Notes under the pieces: model-generated
Databases searched by the model: none
Told to the model about the DNA's origin: nothing
Seen by the model: only the letters and a program-made list of their open reading frames with translations
Assembly (NCBI GenBank): GCA_016271365.2
Contig: CM028131.1
Coordinates: forward strand, 282,470,001-282,534,000
Source: Neoceratodus forsteri
Lineage: Eukaryota > Chordata > Ceratodontiformes > Ceratodontidae
Direction: 5' to 3'
DNA length: 64,000 bases
Shown: piece by piece, positions 63,783 to 64,000 of the stretch
Numbering within the stretch: position 1 is the stretch's first letter
Layout: every line of letters begins with the position of its first letter
Position numbers and translations under genes: made by a program

Positions 63783-64000
63783 TTCCATGCCAGGCATGGA
63801 ACTTTGAGTGCGAGCTTGGTTGAAAACTCTGTCTGTTGTTAATCAAACTCAAACTGTCAGATTCTTTACTCCGCCTCACTGAACAGTCGCTCCGGCGATT
63901 TCTCCTTCTGCTTGGTTCATTTTATCGGTTAAAGTGTTATTTTATCGTTTTTTTGACCGAAATTAAACCGCAACCGGTCGGTTCAAGCTCTGTCTGTGGT
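63783..64000 (+). mobile_element. DIRS copy G1, left end (continued)
   Basis: CCATGCCAGGCATGGAAC continues the left repeat of G1, corresponding to CTATGCCAGGCATAGAAC in copy E at 32857-32874. The 5' region with CTCACTGAACAGTCGCTCCG follows, as in copies A, E and G2, and runs off the window. Its gag and pol would lie beyond position 64000. Confidence 0.85.

Overview
The window looks like heterochromatin-like intergenic DNA from a vertebrate with a large genome. I see no host gene, rRNA, CRISPR array or functional tRNA. Almost every readable frame belongs to a transposable element. DIRS-type tyrosine-recombinase retrotransposons, CR1 and L2 LINEs, L1/Tx1-like, hAT, Tigger and LTR elements occur together, which suits an amphibian. 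A caecilian or salamander is my best guess. This is an inference from repeat content, not from a diagnostic gene.

Layout, left part (1-24362). A minus-strand DIRS remnant (H) is split into pieces at 1430-2176, 13657-14044, 16163-16284 and from 18173 rightwards. It was broken by an 11.46-kb hAT-like transposon (2185-13648, 7/8-matching 8-bp target duplication), a LINE (about 14045-16162) and an ORF1-only L1/Tx1-like element (about 16285-18172). The hAT element itself carries a Tigger deletion derivative (2386-3449), a complete DIRS copy A (5131-10877) and a tRNA-headed retroposon (12466-13126). Further right come a non-autonomous LTR retrotransposon with a 5-bp target duplication (19811-21697), two more tRNA-headed retroposons, and a decayed DIRS gag (copy B).

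Layout, right part (24363-64000). This is one nested stack. DIRS copy C starts near 24363 and is still running at 58078. It is interrupted in gag by DIRS copy D (26193-40863), in RT by an L2 LINE (about 41401-45545), in RNase H by a CR1 LINE (about 46628-50664), near the end of YR by DIRS copy F (52196-57975), and in its internal complementary region by copy G1 (from 58079). D is interrupted by a tRNA-headed retroposon, a LINE and copy E (32771-39608). E is interrupted by a chimeric LINE fragment. G1 is interrupted inside its left inverted repeat by copy G2 (58164-63782).

How the parts work together. The DIRS copies share one plan: left inverted terminal repeat, gag with a Cys/His motif near its start and (except in F, where none is noted) an RGG-rich tail, RT plus RNase H, tyrosine recombinase (YR), internal complementary region (ICR), right inverted repeat. 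In copy A the YR has its complete R-HxxR-W-Y catalytic set. The ICR reads as the reverse complement of the element's two ends joined together, as expected for the circular intermediate of DIRS elements. All copies have gag or pol damage, so none looks autonomous as read, although A is close.
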